From: Lachancea mirantina
Taxonomy: Eukaryota > Ascomycota > Saccharomycetes > Saccharomycetales > Saccharomycetaceae
DNA: 64,000 bases
NCBI GenBank assembly: GCA_900074745.1
Contig: LT598467.1
Location: 744,001 to 808,000 of the forward strand
Direction of reading: 5' to 3'
A program made the position numbers and the translations under genes. Positions 30,245 through 39,410 of this stretch are shown piece after piece (position 1 is the first letter of the stretch; each line of letters begins with the position of its first letter). The notes under the pieces were generated by a model. It was not told the DNA's origin. It searched no databases and worked only from the letters and a program-made list of their open reading frames with translations.

Positions 30245-32185
30245 ATGGATTTCTTGAAAAATCAGCGTTTAGGTATGAGATCCGTTTCGCTCGCCGGGTC
30301 AATGCGCGACGGAATCCAGAACGACTACCTCGATCGGGCCCGTGTACGCGTGCCCAGCGAACTGGTGCGCGCTCCGCGCGCACCGGTCGCGACGACGTCG
30401 TTGGATCTCGCCGACACGTTTTCGCAGCCCGCCGCGCCACCGATCTTTGACGATGCGTCTTCCGCTGCAGACGACGTTTTGTCGTACCGGTCTTCGTCGC
30501 TGGGCCTTCCAGGCGGAATGTCCGCCGCTGGCTTGTCTGCCGAGCTGCACCAGTCGATGCACTCGGACAACGCGGCGCCGCGCGACGTTACCCACGAGCT
30601 GCCCGACGTTTTTGAGCGGGCATTGGGAACAACAGACGGGTCTGGTGCGTCGGACAAACAGTTTTTCGTGCTCTCCGCCGCGGGGAAGCCCGTGTTCACG
30701 ATGCACGGGCAGGAAGAATTGGTCATGGGACTCATGGGCATCGTTCACACGGTTGTGAATTATTTCCGGATTTCCGGCAGTTCTTTGAATTCGCTGGTCA
30801 CGTCGATGGGGTCGTCGGGGCAGTCGACTGCACAGCGGTTTGTATTTCTCGACAGGCCGCCGCTCCTTCTCATGGCCATGTCTGCGCGTGAAGAATCGCA
30901 ACACGACCTTGCACAGCAACTCGATTTTCTGTATTCGTACTTTGTCTCCAGCATGAGTCGCAAACAACTGTCGCGATTGTTTGCGCGTCGCGAAAATTTC
31001 GACCTTCGCAGTTTTCTCATGCCGGCAGATTTCGACACTTTGCACCATATTTGCGACTCTATCGCTAACTCGCTGCGGCCGGAGTTGCTTGTGGGCGCGC
31101 TCCGGTGTCTCCCGCTGCGCAAATCCGTGCGACAGTCCCTGCATACGCTCATGCTTCGCCAGTTGCAAGACGCAGACCCAACGGACGTTCCGAAGGGTTG
31201 TCTCTTGTACGGGCTTATTGTCGCTCCTGGCGGGCAACTTTGCTCTGTGTTACGACCGAAGGGACACACTTTACACACCACGGACCTTCATCTGTTGTTC
31301 TCGCTCGTTTTTGACCGGTTCCAAAACTTGCAACCTGACCAGGAACTCTGGGTCCCTGTGTGTTTCCCGAAATTCAATTCCAGCGGGTTCTTACACTGCT
31401 ACATCAAGCTTTTACCCCGCCCTGGCGACGATCTTGGTCATGCGACCGCGCTTCCCGATATTGTCTCTGTCGGGTCTCACACCGCCAGCACTGCGGCTTC
31501 CCGCCAACCGTCCTTCGACGTGCCCATGCCCAACGAAGAAGCTGCAAAAAGACCCAGATGTGCACTTGTGTTGATCAGCGCTCAGAAAGAGGGCTTTTTC
31601 GCCATGAAAACGCTTGCACAAAACATGCTCGCAGATCTAGAGGCCCGCAATTTACTCAAATACTTGTACGTGTCCTGGGATACTCCGTTCTCTATGGCAA
31701 GTATCCCGGCTCCACTCGTGAACCACTTCATATACAAATCCAAGAGGCACGTCCAATACTACGCGCCTCCCACTACTGCGTGGGTTAACCAATTTAGCAA
31801 CGATTCAAGTTCCAGCACGAATGCTGACTCGACGCATGACGGCATCAGCGTTAACACTAAAGAAAATTATTACAAAACTCTCATGCGGTATTACTCCCAC
31901 ATCAGAGCCAACGCAGTGGCAGAAGACGGGAAACCCTTTAACAGATCTACCATATCTTTTGTGAGATGGACTACCGAGCCACAGACTGCCGATACAAACG
32001 GATTTGTCCACGGCCCTACCATCGTCACTGGTGTCGCTTGGCTCACGTCCAGTTTCGAGCTTTATCTCGTCTGCAATAATGGCGAAACTGATCGCAATGC
32101 GGTACTCGGAAGTGCTAAAAATATTGTCTCATGGTGCCGAAGGAACGAAAGCAGGCTTTTCGTCCATGATGGCGCAGTGTTTTAA
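30245..32185 (+). CDS. MON1: vacuolar fusion protein Mon1
   Basis: A 646-residue protein, near the S. cerevisiae length of 644. After a disordered N-terminus it carries the Mon1 longin-type domains, beginning FFVLSAAGKPVFTMHGQEELVMGLMGIVHTVV (about residues 139-170) and ending with the family tail RLFVHDGAVF. Mon1 with Ccz1 forms the guanine-nucleotide exchange factor for Ypt7, which drives endosome-to-vacuole maturation and autophagosome fusion. The first half of the gene shares the high GC content of OM14, which opens long antisense frames that are not genes. ATG at 30245, only 52 bp after the OM14 stop. Orthologue of YGL124C. Confidence 0.94.
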   Translation: MDFLKNQRLGMRSVSLAGSMRDGIQNDYLDRARVRVPSELVRAPRAPVATTSLDLADTFSQPAAPPIFDDASSAADDVLSYRSSSLGLPGGMSAAGLSAELHQSMHSDNAAPRDVTHELPDVFERALGTTDGSGASDKQFFVLSAAGKPVFTMHGQEELVMGLMGIVHTVVNYFRISGSSLNSLVTSMGSSGQSTAQRFVFLDRPPLLLMAMSAREESQHDLAQQLDFLYSYFVSSMSRKQLSRLFARRENFDLRSFLMPADFDTLHHICDSIANSLRPELLVGALRCLPLRKSVRQSLHTLMLRQLQDADPTDVPKGCLLYGLIVAPGGQLCSVLRPKGHTLHTTDLHLLFSLVFDRFQNLQPDQELWVPVCFPKFNSSGFLHCYIKLLPRPGDDLGHATALPDIVSVGSHTASTAASRQPSFDVPMPNEEAAKRPRCALVLISAQKEGFFAMKTLAQNMLADLEARNLLKYLYVSWDTPFSMASIPAPLVNHFIYKSKRHVQYYAPPTTAWVNQFSNDSSSSTNADSTHDGISVNTKENYYKTLMRYYSHIRANAVAEDGKPFNRSTISFVRWTTEPQTADTNGFVHGPTIVTGVAWLTSSFELYLVCNNGETDRNAVLGSAKNIVSWCRRNESRLFVHDGAVF

Positions 32186-32268
32186 CCACTCACAGTCCAT
32201 AAATCCGTTACATTTTAAACAAGGCTCTATGCTTAATTTTAGAAACTATCCTTTAGGCGGTCACCGGC

Positions 32269-33381
32269 TCAGAGCATTTTGGGTACTCGCCGGTCCAAAA
32301 CAGAATGTCTTTTCCTTTGGCTGAGAATCAACGCCGCTTGCTCAACACCAAATTTGGTAACCAATTTCTTGTAAAACAACCCGCATGCGTTGCACAAGCT
32401 CCTTTTCCCCTTTGGGCCCCGTCGCCATTCGGGCGTTTTCGATGAAGAACAATGTCCGCACTGCCGTGAAGCGTCAGGAACACTGTCACTGCTGCTGGAT
32501 TGATTATCCCCATTCGAAGCACAGTTTTGCTCATTTAACCACACATCGCATACCACTCCCAGATCTTTACTACTTGCATTTTGCAACTCATTGATTGCAT
32601 CCGGTTTTAGCTTGTGTTGCAACGACCGTCCAGCCTTGATGTCGTGTATCATTTCGAGCATCTGAAAGGTTTTTTTCGCACTTCGCATGGTCGATTCCAG
32701 ACTTTTCTGTGGAATCTCATCGATCAAAAGCTTCATCTGACAAGTATCTGCCACGTCTTCACTGTGCTGCGAGAGAGGCCAGTTTTGAATGCTGGTATAA
32801 ACCAACCTATTGCTTTCCAATATTTTCGCCAATTTCAGCTGATAATCTCCATTAAGTTTAATGATTCTCTCAGCGCGACTTTTACCTTTCTTCATACCTT
32901 TTTCATTTCTCGACGACGACTCCACCAGTTTGGCCGCTTCAATCAACTGCATTCCAGGCTTCACCACTCGCCCCCACCGGGTATCGCTCTCACCTTTGGG
33001 TGCAGGTTTTCTGTCACCGAAGAATTTCTCAGATTTCGCTGACGCCTGAGAAGCGCCCGTGACGCCGCGTGAATCTATGCATCGCACGAGACAAGTCTTA
33101 GCACCGTTTATTCGACGCCGTCCGTTGAGGAATTGCCCCTTGTTCCAGAATCTGTCCTCCTGAATGCCAAAATTATTTGGCTCTGGCAGTGTCCGGTGCT
33201 GATTATCTCCGAAAACCGGCGACGGACGGTCTAGCCGAGTAATTTGAACGTGTTTGATCAATTCGTTAATTCCTGGCAATGTTCTATGGGTACTACTCTC
33301 ACGACACTCCAATCGTAATTTTGGCAGTTTAAAGGCATGCTCAGGATCGTGCGCCAGTCCGGCTTTCCTATCATGATACAT
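32269..33381 (-). CDS. GATA-type zinc finger protein
   Basis: A 370-residue protein with a single C-terminal GATA finger, C-x2-C-x18-C-x2-C (Cys 308, 311, 330, 333; [26 protein letters not shown]). A short basic tail ([15 protein letters not shown]) follows. The N-terminus contains a short [11 protein letters not shown] element of a type seen in fungal transcription factors. It should bind GATA-core DNA in the nucleus. Which S. cerevisiae GATA factor is nearest (Gat2, Gat3, Gat4, Ecm23 or Srd1 type) I cannot decide, and none lies in the matching syntenic place. ATG at 33379-33381. It is convergent with MON1 and divergent from ROT2. Confidence 0.85.
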   Translation of the reverse strand: MYHDRKAGLAHDPEHAFKLPKLRLECRESSTHRTLPGINELIKHVQITRLDRPSPVFGDNQHRTLPEPNNFGIQEDRFWNKGQFLNGRRRINGAKTCLVRCIDSRGVTGASQASAKSEKFFGDRKPAPKGESDTRWGRVVKPGMQLIEAAKLVESSSRNEKGMKKGKSRAERIIKLNGDYQLKLAKILESNRLVYTSIQNWPLSQHSEDVADTCQMKLLIDEIPQKSLESTMRSAKKTFQMLEMIHDIKAGRSLQHKLKPDAINELQNASSKDLGVVCDVWLNEQNCASNGDNQSSSSDSVPDASRQCGHCSSSKTPEWRRGPKGKRSLCNACGLFYKKLVTKFGVEQAALILSQRKRHSVLDRRVPKML

Positions 33382-34020
33382 CGCGAAACCGAATCCCTAT
33401 ATTTTATAGCGGTTTTACAACAGGAATGAAAGCAAGAACGGAAGCGAACGGTAAAGATTGAATTCATTATTTGATTCAAACTTTTAAATATGACTTGCTT
33501 GTGATGAAAAGTTTCACCTATCAACCCGATTTCACTTATTTTGCGAGCGTCAACAATTTCACATAGCACTGACGCCTAAAAAAAGAGAGGAAAGGCAGGA
33601 ATTTCGCAGCCCATAGGCGTAGAGCCTCCTCAAAGAGCTTTTATTGGCGTAACGTGACAATGAAATCTGGTTTTTTGATTATTCGATTTTGTCGCTTCTT
33701 GGATTGTTGCAGCGCGCTTATTTCAAATAATTGGAATCAGAGGAGTCCATTGATTCTTCTTATATAACAAAAATCAAGCCAACAATTACAGAAAACTCGG
33801 ATCTAACTTGGGAAAACTATAAGCTTACGTCCTGTAGGGCTGTCTCGATGCCAAAGATCAAGAAGTTTCGAGTGAAGTAATTGTTATTTCTTTCCCGATA
33901 GTTTCTAGAATGCCGTTGAGAGTGCTACTCTTGATTTAAGTTCGCGAGCAGTTAAAGGCTGAATAAATCAGAGTACATCAAGACGATCTGGTGCTACTCA
34001 GGAAGAAGCAATCGCTATTA
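33382..34020. other. divergent GATA gene-ROT2 intergenic region
   Basis: About 640 bases. No RNA gene or repeat found. The ROT2 frame extends upstream only to a GTG at 33991. Confidence 0.4.
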
Positions 34021-36783
34021 ATGAGAATTCTAAAGCTTCTGGCCCTAATCTTTCTAGTATATCTAAGACCGACTGCTGCTTTTACGGATTATTTGATCAA
34101 GAAATGCTCGCAATCTGGGTTTTGCGTGAGAAATCGGCATTATGCGAACGAGATTGGGTTAGGTACAACAGCACCCGTGTATTCTGTGGACCGGTCCAGT
34201 GTAAAGATATCAACGGAGAACCATACGATCACAGCTATCGTAGAAAAACGGTTTAGCACTGGTGAAGGGCCAGAGACACTCGTAACTTTGCCGTTAACGC
34301 TTGATATTATGAACGGCTCTTCAATTCGTTTTACTATAGATGAAAATCGAGATCATATAGAGGGACCACTTCGATTGAACTCCAGGAGGTACAATGAGAC
34401 TGCAGCATGGGCTTTTAGTCCAGATACGCCGTATTCGCTTGCTGAATTTAAAACTTCCCGATCAGTATGGCCGTTTTCGAGGAGCTATTTACAATTAAAC
34501 AGTGTAAGTGGACTCGTATCTATCAGACTTCACTATGCGAGCTTCAAACTTGAGATTTTTTACAAGAAAGAGCTTGTATTCACTGTCAATGACCGCTCGC
34601 TGCTAAATATCGAGCATGCACGCCAAAAAGAACTTAACCAGCGAAATAAATCGCCTGCAGAAACAACCTTCAGTGACTTCTCTGACTCATTTCGGTACTC
34701 GAAAGACGACACTCTGCCATTTGGCCCAGAATCGGTAGCCATGGACTTCACTTTCCATAACATTGAAAACGTATATGGCATTCCTGAACACGCTGACAGC
34801 CTGCGGCTCAAGGAAACTGTTGCTTCAGATCCATATAGGCTCTTTAACGTGGATGTTTTCGAATATGATCTTTATTCAGGAATGCCAATGTACGGTTCCA
34901 TACCGTTTATGCTTGGAAGCCGCCCGGGCCTGTCTGCAGGCGTGTTCTGGGTCAATGCGGCTGATACTTGGATTGATGTCAGCTATGAGTCTCAAGGTGC
35001 AAAGACGCATTGGATGTCGGAAGCCGGAATTCTCGACGTTGTTCTCTTTCTAGGAGATCAACCTTCCGACATCACTTCAGCGTACACCTTGCTGACAGGA
35101 CGACCAAATCTTCCATCCTTGAGCTCTATAGGGTACCATCAGTGCAGGTGGAACTACAATGATGAAAAAGATGTGCTGACCGTAGACTCTCAAATGGACA
35201 AGGCTGAGATTCCGTACGACTTCATATGGCTGGACTTGGAGTACACCGACAATAAGAAATTCTTTACCTGGAGACCTGATGCATTCCCTAATCCACTAAA
35301 AATGCTAAAGAAACTGCACAGGATGGGCAGAAACCTCGTAGCTCTCATCGATCCACATCTCAAAGTTGGATACGAGGTTAGCGACGCAGTTGAGCAAAGC
35401 AGGGCAGCTGTTTTAACTTCCCAGAATGATACCTATCACGGTCACTGTTGGCCAGGAGAATCTCTATGGATAGACACGTTTGGCGAATGCGGCATAACCA
35501 TTTGGAGCTCTTTTATTCAACGGTTTGTTGATAAAACTAAGAACCTCTTCATCTGGAATGACATGAACGAACCTTCGATTTTCAGTGGCCCCGAGACAAC
35601 GGCTCCGAAGGATTTGATTCATGCTGGTGGCTTTGAGGAGAGATCTCTTCATAATCTATACGGGCTTAGTGTTCACGAAGCTACTTACAATGCTATGACT
35701 CAGGTGTACGGCGATAGCTCGCGTCCATTCATTCTCACCAGAGCCTTTTTTGCAGGCTCGCAAAGAACAGCTGCCACATGGACTGGGGATAACATGGCCG
35801 ACTGGGGTTATTTACGCATTTCCATTCCTATGTGTTTGACCAACAATCTTGCTGGGTTTCCCTTCATTGGAGCCGATATTGCCGGGTTTTCGGGTGATCC
35901 AAGCAATGAATTGATTGTAAGATGGTACCAAGCCGGAATGTGGTATCCTTTCTTCCGAGCTCATGCACATATAGATGCTTTAAGAAGAGAACCTTACCTT
36001 TTCGAGGACAAGATACAAGAGACCGTCAGAAAAGTTATTCGTCTTCGTTACAGCTTGCTACCGACTTTTTACACGGCATTTCATGACGCCAGTGTTAATG
36101 GCACACCAATCATGAAACCTTTGTTTTATGCGCATCCGGAACTAGACGAGACTTATAAGATCGACGACCAATTCTATTTGGGCAACTCTGGTTTACTAGT
36201 GAAACCGGTCACCACCGAGGGAGAAACCGATACCCAAGTATTTTTCGCAGCAGGTCTATTTTATGACTATTTTACTCTCGAGTCATTAGAGATTCATCGT
36301 CCAGGACACTATTTGGTGAACGCTCCGCTGACCGAATTACCCGTCTACCTGGAAGGAGGTAACATCATTTTCCGGAAAGATAGGTACAGGAGGTCTGCCA
36401 AACTTATGGCCCGGGATCCAGTAACCTTAGTTGTAGCTCCAACGGCCGAGGGAGTGGCATTGGGAAGCTTATATCTAGATGACGGCGAGACATTGCTTTA
36501 CCAAGGGGGCGACTTCCTCAAAGTAGAAGTGACGCTCAAACAGAATGAACTAATTTCACAGGTCGTCAACTCCCCGGACACCGAGTCTTTGAGTAGCAGC
36601 AATCACATCGAACGCATAATTGTCGCCCTTTCGAGGCAAGCGAGCTTGCCTTCAGTGGCCAAAATTACGCAAGGAAATACCACATCACAGAGAGAAATTA
36701 CGCTTGATCCCACAAGCCATTTTTTCGTCATACAAAACCCCGGATTGGTTGTTGGACAAGCTTGGTCGGTCGTTTTTGAATAA
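34021..36783 (+). CDS. ROT2: glucosidase II catalytic (alpha) subunit Rot2
   Basis: A 920-residue GH31 enzyme (954 in S. cerevisiae). A signal peptide (MRILKLLALIFLVYLRPTAA) is followed by the conserved mature start FTDYLIKKCSQSGFCVRNR. The catalytic region contains GYHQCRWNYNDE, WLDLEYTDNKKFFTW, the nucleophile motif WNDMNEPSIF (Asp about 514) and TWTGDNMADW. In the ER lumen it trims the two inner alpha-1,3 glucoses from N-glycans and also contributes to cell-wall beta-1,6-glucan. The ATG at 34021 is chosen since the longer frame starts with GTG. Orthologue of YBR229C. Its stop is 7 bp from the SLX1 stop. Confidence 0.96.
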   Translation: MRILKLLALIFLVYLRPTAAFTDYLIKKCSQSGFCVRNRHYANEIGLGTTAPVYSVDRSSVKISTENHTITAIVEKRFSTGEGPETLVTLPLTLDIMNGSSIRFTIDENRDHIEGPLRLNSRRYNETAAWAFSPDTPYSLAEFKTSRSVWPFSRSYLQLNSVSGLVSIRLHYASFKLEIFYKKELVFTVNDRSLLNIEHARQKELNQRNKSPAETTFSDFSDSFRYSKDDTLPFGPESVAMDFTFHNIENVYGIPEHADSLRLKETVASDPYRLFNVDVFEYDLYSGMPMYGSIPFMLGSRPGLSAGVFWVNAADTWIDVSYESQGAKTHWMSEAGILDVVLFLGDQPSDITSAYTLLTGRPNLPSLSSIGYHQCRWNYNDEKDVLTVDSQMDKAEIPYDFIWLDLEYTDNKKFFTWRPDAFPNPLKMLKKLHRMGRNLVALIDPHLKVGYEVSDAVEQSRAAVLTSQNDTYHGHCWPGESLWIDTFGECGITIWSSFIQRFVDKTKNLFIWNDMNEPSIFSGPETTAPKDLIHAGGFEERSLHNLYGLSVHEATYNAMTQVYGDSSRPFILTRAFFAGSQRTAATWTGDNMADWGYLRISIPMCLTNNLAGFPFIGADIAGFSGDPSNELIVRWYQAGMWYPFFRAHAHIDALRREPYLFEDKIQETVRKVIRLRYSLLPTFYTAFHDASVNGTPIMKPLFYAHPELDETYKIDDQFYLGNSGLLVKPVTTEGETDTQVFFAAGLFYDYFTLESLEIHRPGHYLVNAPLTELPVYLEGGNIIFRKDRYRRSAKLMARDPVTLVVAPTAEGVALGSLYLDDGETLLYQGGDFLKVEVTLKQNELISQVVNSPDTESLSSSNHIERIIVALSRQASLPSVAKITQGNTTSQREITLDPTSHFFVIQNPGLVVGQAWSVVFE

Positions 36784-36790
36784 ACGATGC

Positions 36791-37690
36791 TTATTTGGTT
36801 GAGTTTTGACCTTCCTTAAGAATTAATGCGATTTTTGTCAAAGTTTTCCACTCCAAGGTGTGATGGCATGAAGGACAATTACCGTTCTTCGGTATGAGGG
36901 CTCTACTTGCTCCATCATGCAAAATATCATCCAAAAACACTCTATGTAAGCACTGCAAATGCGAGAAAAAGTTACAATTTTCCAACGGACAGAATGTAAC
37001 CAATACGGTGTCATTCTCGATATAATTCACTTTGCTTGCGCAGATGCCACAGTGGAGTACGCCCCGTTTTAAAGCCCCTTCACATTTTTCGACGTAATCT
37101 TCCAATTCACGGACCACTCTTGAAAACAACATGTTTACATGTTCCAAATTACGCTGCGACAACTCGTCACCAAACGAGTCTGTCGTTTTATCGACTTCTA
37201 ACTCATTGGAAACTTCAGTTTCCCCAACTGGCGGGCTGATCCGATACTTATTCTGTTCCCACACCGCGAATGCGTCAACACTGAAAAATTGGACGTTGAG
37301 CCCCATGTTATTAAAAAATGGATGCTTGAGCAGAAGCATCAAATTGCCAATTTTTTGATGAATACTTCGTCCACCCGTCTTGTTCTTTACGATTCGATCT
37401 TCCTTCGCAATGAAATGCGCAGAATGTCCATGCTGCCAAGCATGTTCAAACTGCAATGCCACTATTTTGCTCGTAAAGCCATATACACACACGATCATTT
37501 CCCATGGCCTCATACCTTCTTTCTTCGTTCGATACGCTGATCCATGTTTAACGAGTCCATTATGCTGTCGAAGTCTTCTTACAGGATTTGGGGTTGATCC
37601 TATATAAAAGGACTGTCTTTTTGGAATAGATTGCAAGAGATAGCAGCAATAGAAAGGTGGTATCAAATGGCCCTGCTTGCTTGTTTCCAT
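36791..37690 (-). CDS. SLX1: structure-specific endonuclease subunit Slx1
   Basis: A 299-residue protein (304 in S. cerevisiae). An N-terminal GIY-YIG nuclease domain (about residues 10-95) has FYCCYLL, SFYIGSTPNPVRRLRQHNG and the catalytic-glutamate helix ALQFEHAWQH. The C-terminal part carries a RING/PHD-like zinc module (CGIC...CPLENC...HLQC...CPSC). With Slx4 it cleaves branched DNA such as replication forks and Holliday junctions, notably at rDNA. The frame to 37705 begins at GTG; the ATG is 37688-37690 (METSKQGHL). Orthologue of YBR228W, convergent with ROT2 as in S. cerevisiae. Confidence 0.95.
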   Translation of the reverse strand: METSKQGHLIPPFYCCYLLQSIPKRQSFYIGSTPNPVRRLRQHNGLVKHGSAYRTKKEGMRPWEMIVCVYGFTSKIVALQFEHAWQHGHSAHFIAKEDRIVKNKTGGRSIHQKIGNLMLLLKHPFFNNMGLNVQFFSVDAFAVWEQNKYRISPPVGETEVSNELEVDKTTDSFGDELSQRNLEHVNMLFSRVVRELEDYVEKCEGALKRGVLHCGICASKVNYIENDTVLVTFCPLENCNFFSHLQCLHRVFLDDILHDGASRALIPKNGNCPSCHHTLEWKTLTKIALILKEGQNSTK

Positions 37691-37830
37691 AGTTTGTATA
37701 TACACTTAGTTTTCCATGATTATTCTCCGTGATCATTTTCCATAGCCATTCGAAGGTGAACCAGTTAAAATGAGATGACTCAAGACTTGTCGTAAGAGAA
37801 ACTGAGAATTGAAAATCGAGAATTGAGGCG

Positions 37831-39342
37831 ATGATAAAGCGAGGAATTAGATCGTTTCGAGTTTTGTCACACTTGGGAATTGGTATTTATGAACAAGGGC
37901 TTTTGAAATCTTACAAAGTTCCATCACCGAAGGAATTGAAATCGTTCTTAGATGACTATGTCGTTGGCCAAACGACTGGGAAGAAAGTGTTGAGTGTCGC
38001 AGTGTACAATCATTATCTGCGGGTCTTCGACAAGCAAAAACGTGTTGATATGCTTCAGCAGGCCGAATTACTAGAGAAACAGCGGTTGGAAGCTGATAAA
38101 AGTGAGCCAATTTACAGTGCAAGTACCGAATCTCAGGCTGGTTATAATAATCTTAAATTGCAATTGGAGAGTCAAATGGATCCAGGAGATCAAGAATTAG
38201 AGCTTTCCAAGAGTAATGTATTGGTCGTGGGGCCTTCAGGATCTGGTAAAACGTTACTGGCGTCCACTTTAGCACGCATATTGGATGTGCCCATTGCAAT
38301 AACAGATTGCACGCAATTGACGCAGGCCGGTTACATTGGAGAAGATGTGGAAGTATGCATCGAAAGGTTGCTTGTAAATTCGAATTACGATGTAGCTAAG
38401 GCTGAAAGAGGCATCATAGTGCTGGACGAAGTCGACAAATTGGCTAAACCAGCGGCTAGTATAGGAACCAAGGACGTTTCCGGTGAAGGAGTTCAACAGT
38501 CTCTACTTAAGATTTTAGAGGGCCATAAAGTTGAAGTCACGGTCAAACGGCCCGTGAATAAAAAGAAAGACGCACAAAATAATCAGATAACCGCCAAAAA
38601 GGAGGAAACATTCGTGGTCGATACTTCAAATATTTTGTTCATGTTAATGGGTGCTTTTGTGGGACTTGACAAGCACGTTGTAAAAAGAATAGAGCAGCTG
38701 AAATTCCCCCAGGGCAAGAAGGATTCCAAAAACAATGACATCACTAAGTTGAGATTCAGTTCATCTGTCGAAAGAATTGATTTGGGCAACGGTAAAGAGA
38801 CGTCTGCTTTAAATCTCGTTACACCAACCGACCTTGTGAGTTTTGGGATAATACCTGAATTGATTGGAAGGGTACCAGTCATTACTGCTCTTGAACCTCT
38901 CCACAAATCGGATTTATATCACATTTTAAAAGAGCCCAAAAATGCGCTTCTCAACCAGTACTGTTATGTCTTCAAGCAATTCGGAGTAAAACTCTGTGTT
39001 ACCGAGAAGGCACTGTTGAAAATTGCCAATTTTGCACTCGAAGAAGGAACAGGTGCTCGTGGGCTCAGAGGAATCATGGAGCGTGTATTGCTCAATGTTA
39101 ACTACGAGTGTCCAGAATCTGGGATTGCCTATGTTCTGGTCGATCAATCAACCGTTGAATCTTTGAAGGCCACCGAACACTCCTTGTCGCCGCATGTGAA
39201 AGCTAGGTACTACTCCCGAGGTGAAAGGGACGCTTTTATCGAAGACATTTACAAAGAAGACCCAAAGCTGGGCGCCGAACTTGATAGAGAGTTTCATCGG
39301 ACTCCAACTCGGCTTAAAGAGGGGAAAAAGATACACGAATAG
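37831..39342 (+). CDS. MCX1: mitochondrial ClpX-type unfoldase Mcx1
   Basis: A 503-residue AAA+ protein (520 in S. cerevisiae). A basic N-terminus (MIKRGIRSFRVLSHLG) is a likely matrix-targeting sequence. PSPKELKSFLDDYVVGQTTGKK is the ClpX start, with Walker A GPSGSGKT (134-141), Walker B IIVLDEVDK, and the GTGARGLRGIMERVL sensor-2 region. The zinc-binding N-domain of bacterial ClpX is absent, as in other yeast Mcx1 proteins. Yeasts lack mitochondrial ClpP; Mcx1 acts as an unfoldase that activates ALA synthase (Hem1) by promoting cofactor insertion. ATG at 37831. Orthologue of YBR227C. Confidence 0.95.
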   Translation: MIKRGIRSFRVLSHLGIGIYEQGLLKSYKVPSPKELKSFLDDYVVGQTTGKKVLSVAVYNHYLRVFDKQKRVDMLQQAELLEKQRLEADKSEPIYSASTESQAGYNNLKLQLESQMDPGDQELELSKSNVLVVGPSGSGKTLLASTLARILDVPIAITDCTQLTQAGYIGEDVEVCIERLLVNSNYDVAKAERGIIVLDEVDKLAKPAASIGTKDVSGEGVQQSLLKILEGHKVEVTVKRPVNKKKDAQNNQITAKKEETFVVDTSNILFMLMGAFVGLDKHVVKRIEQLKFPQGKKDSKNNDITKLRFSSSVERIDLGNGKETSALNLVTPTDLVSFGIIPELIGRVPVITALEPLHKSDLYHILKEPKNALLNQYCYVFKQFGVKLCVTEKALLKIANFALEEGTGARGLRGIMERVLLNVNYECPESGIAYVLVDQSTVESLKATEHSLSPHVKARYYSRGERDAFIEDIYKEDPKLGAELDREFHRTPTRLKEGKKIHE

Positions 39343-39410
39343 AGATATAATTATTGAAACACCAGACCATAATTTTCTTGTACTACTACGCCCATGTGAA
39401 TGACGTCGCC

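Noticed and set aside
30299-31237. 312-codon antisense frame across MON1
   Set aside because: The high GC of MON1 depletes stop codons on the opposite strand. The translation is Arg/Cys-rich with no domain, and MON1 itself is clearly conserved.
33991-34020. N-terminal extensions beginning with GTG or TTG (ROT2, SLD3, CDC20, SLX1, PPR1, MIX23, OM14, OPT transporter, COQ8)
   Set aside because: Eukaryotic starts are ATG. In each case the next ATG gives the family-typical N-terminus, such as the ROT2 signal peptide.
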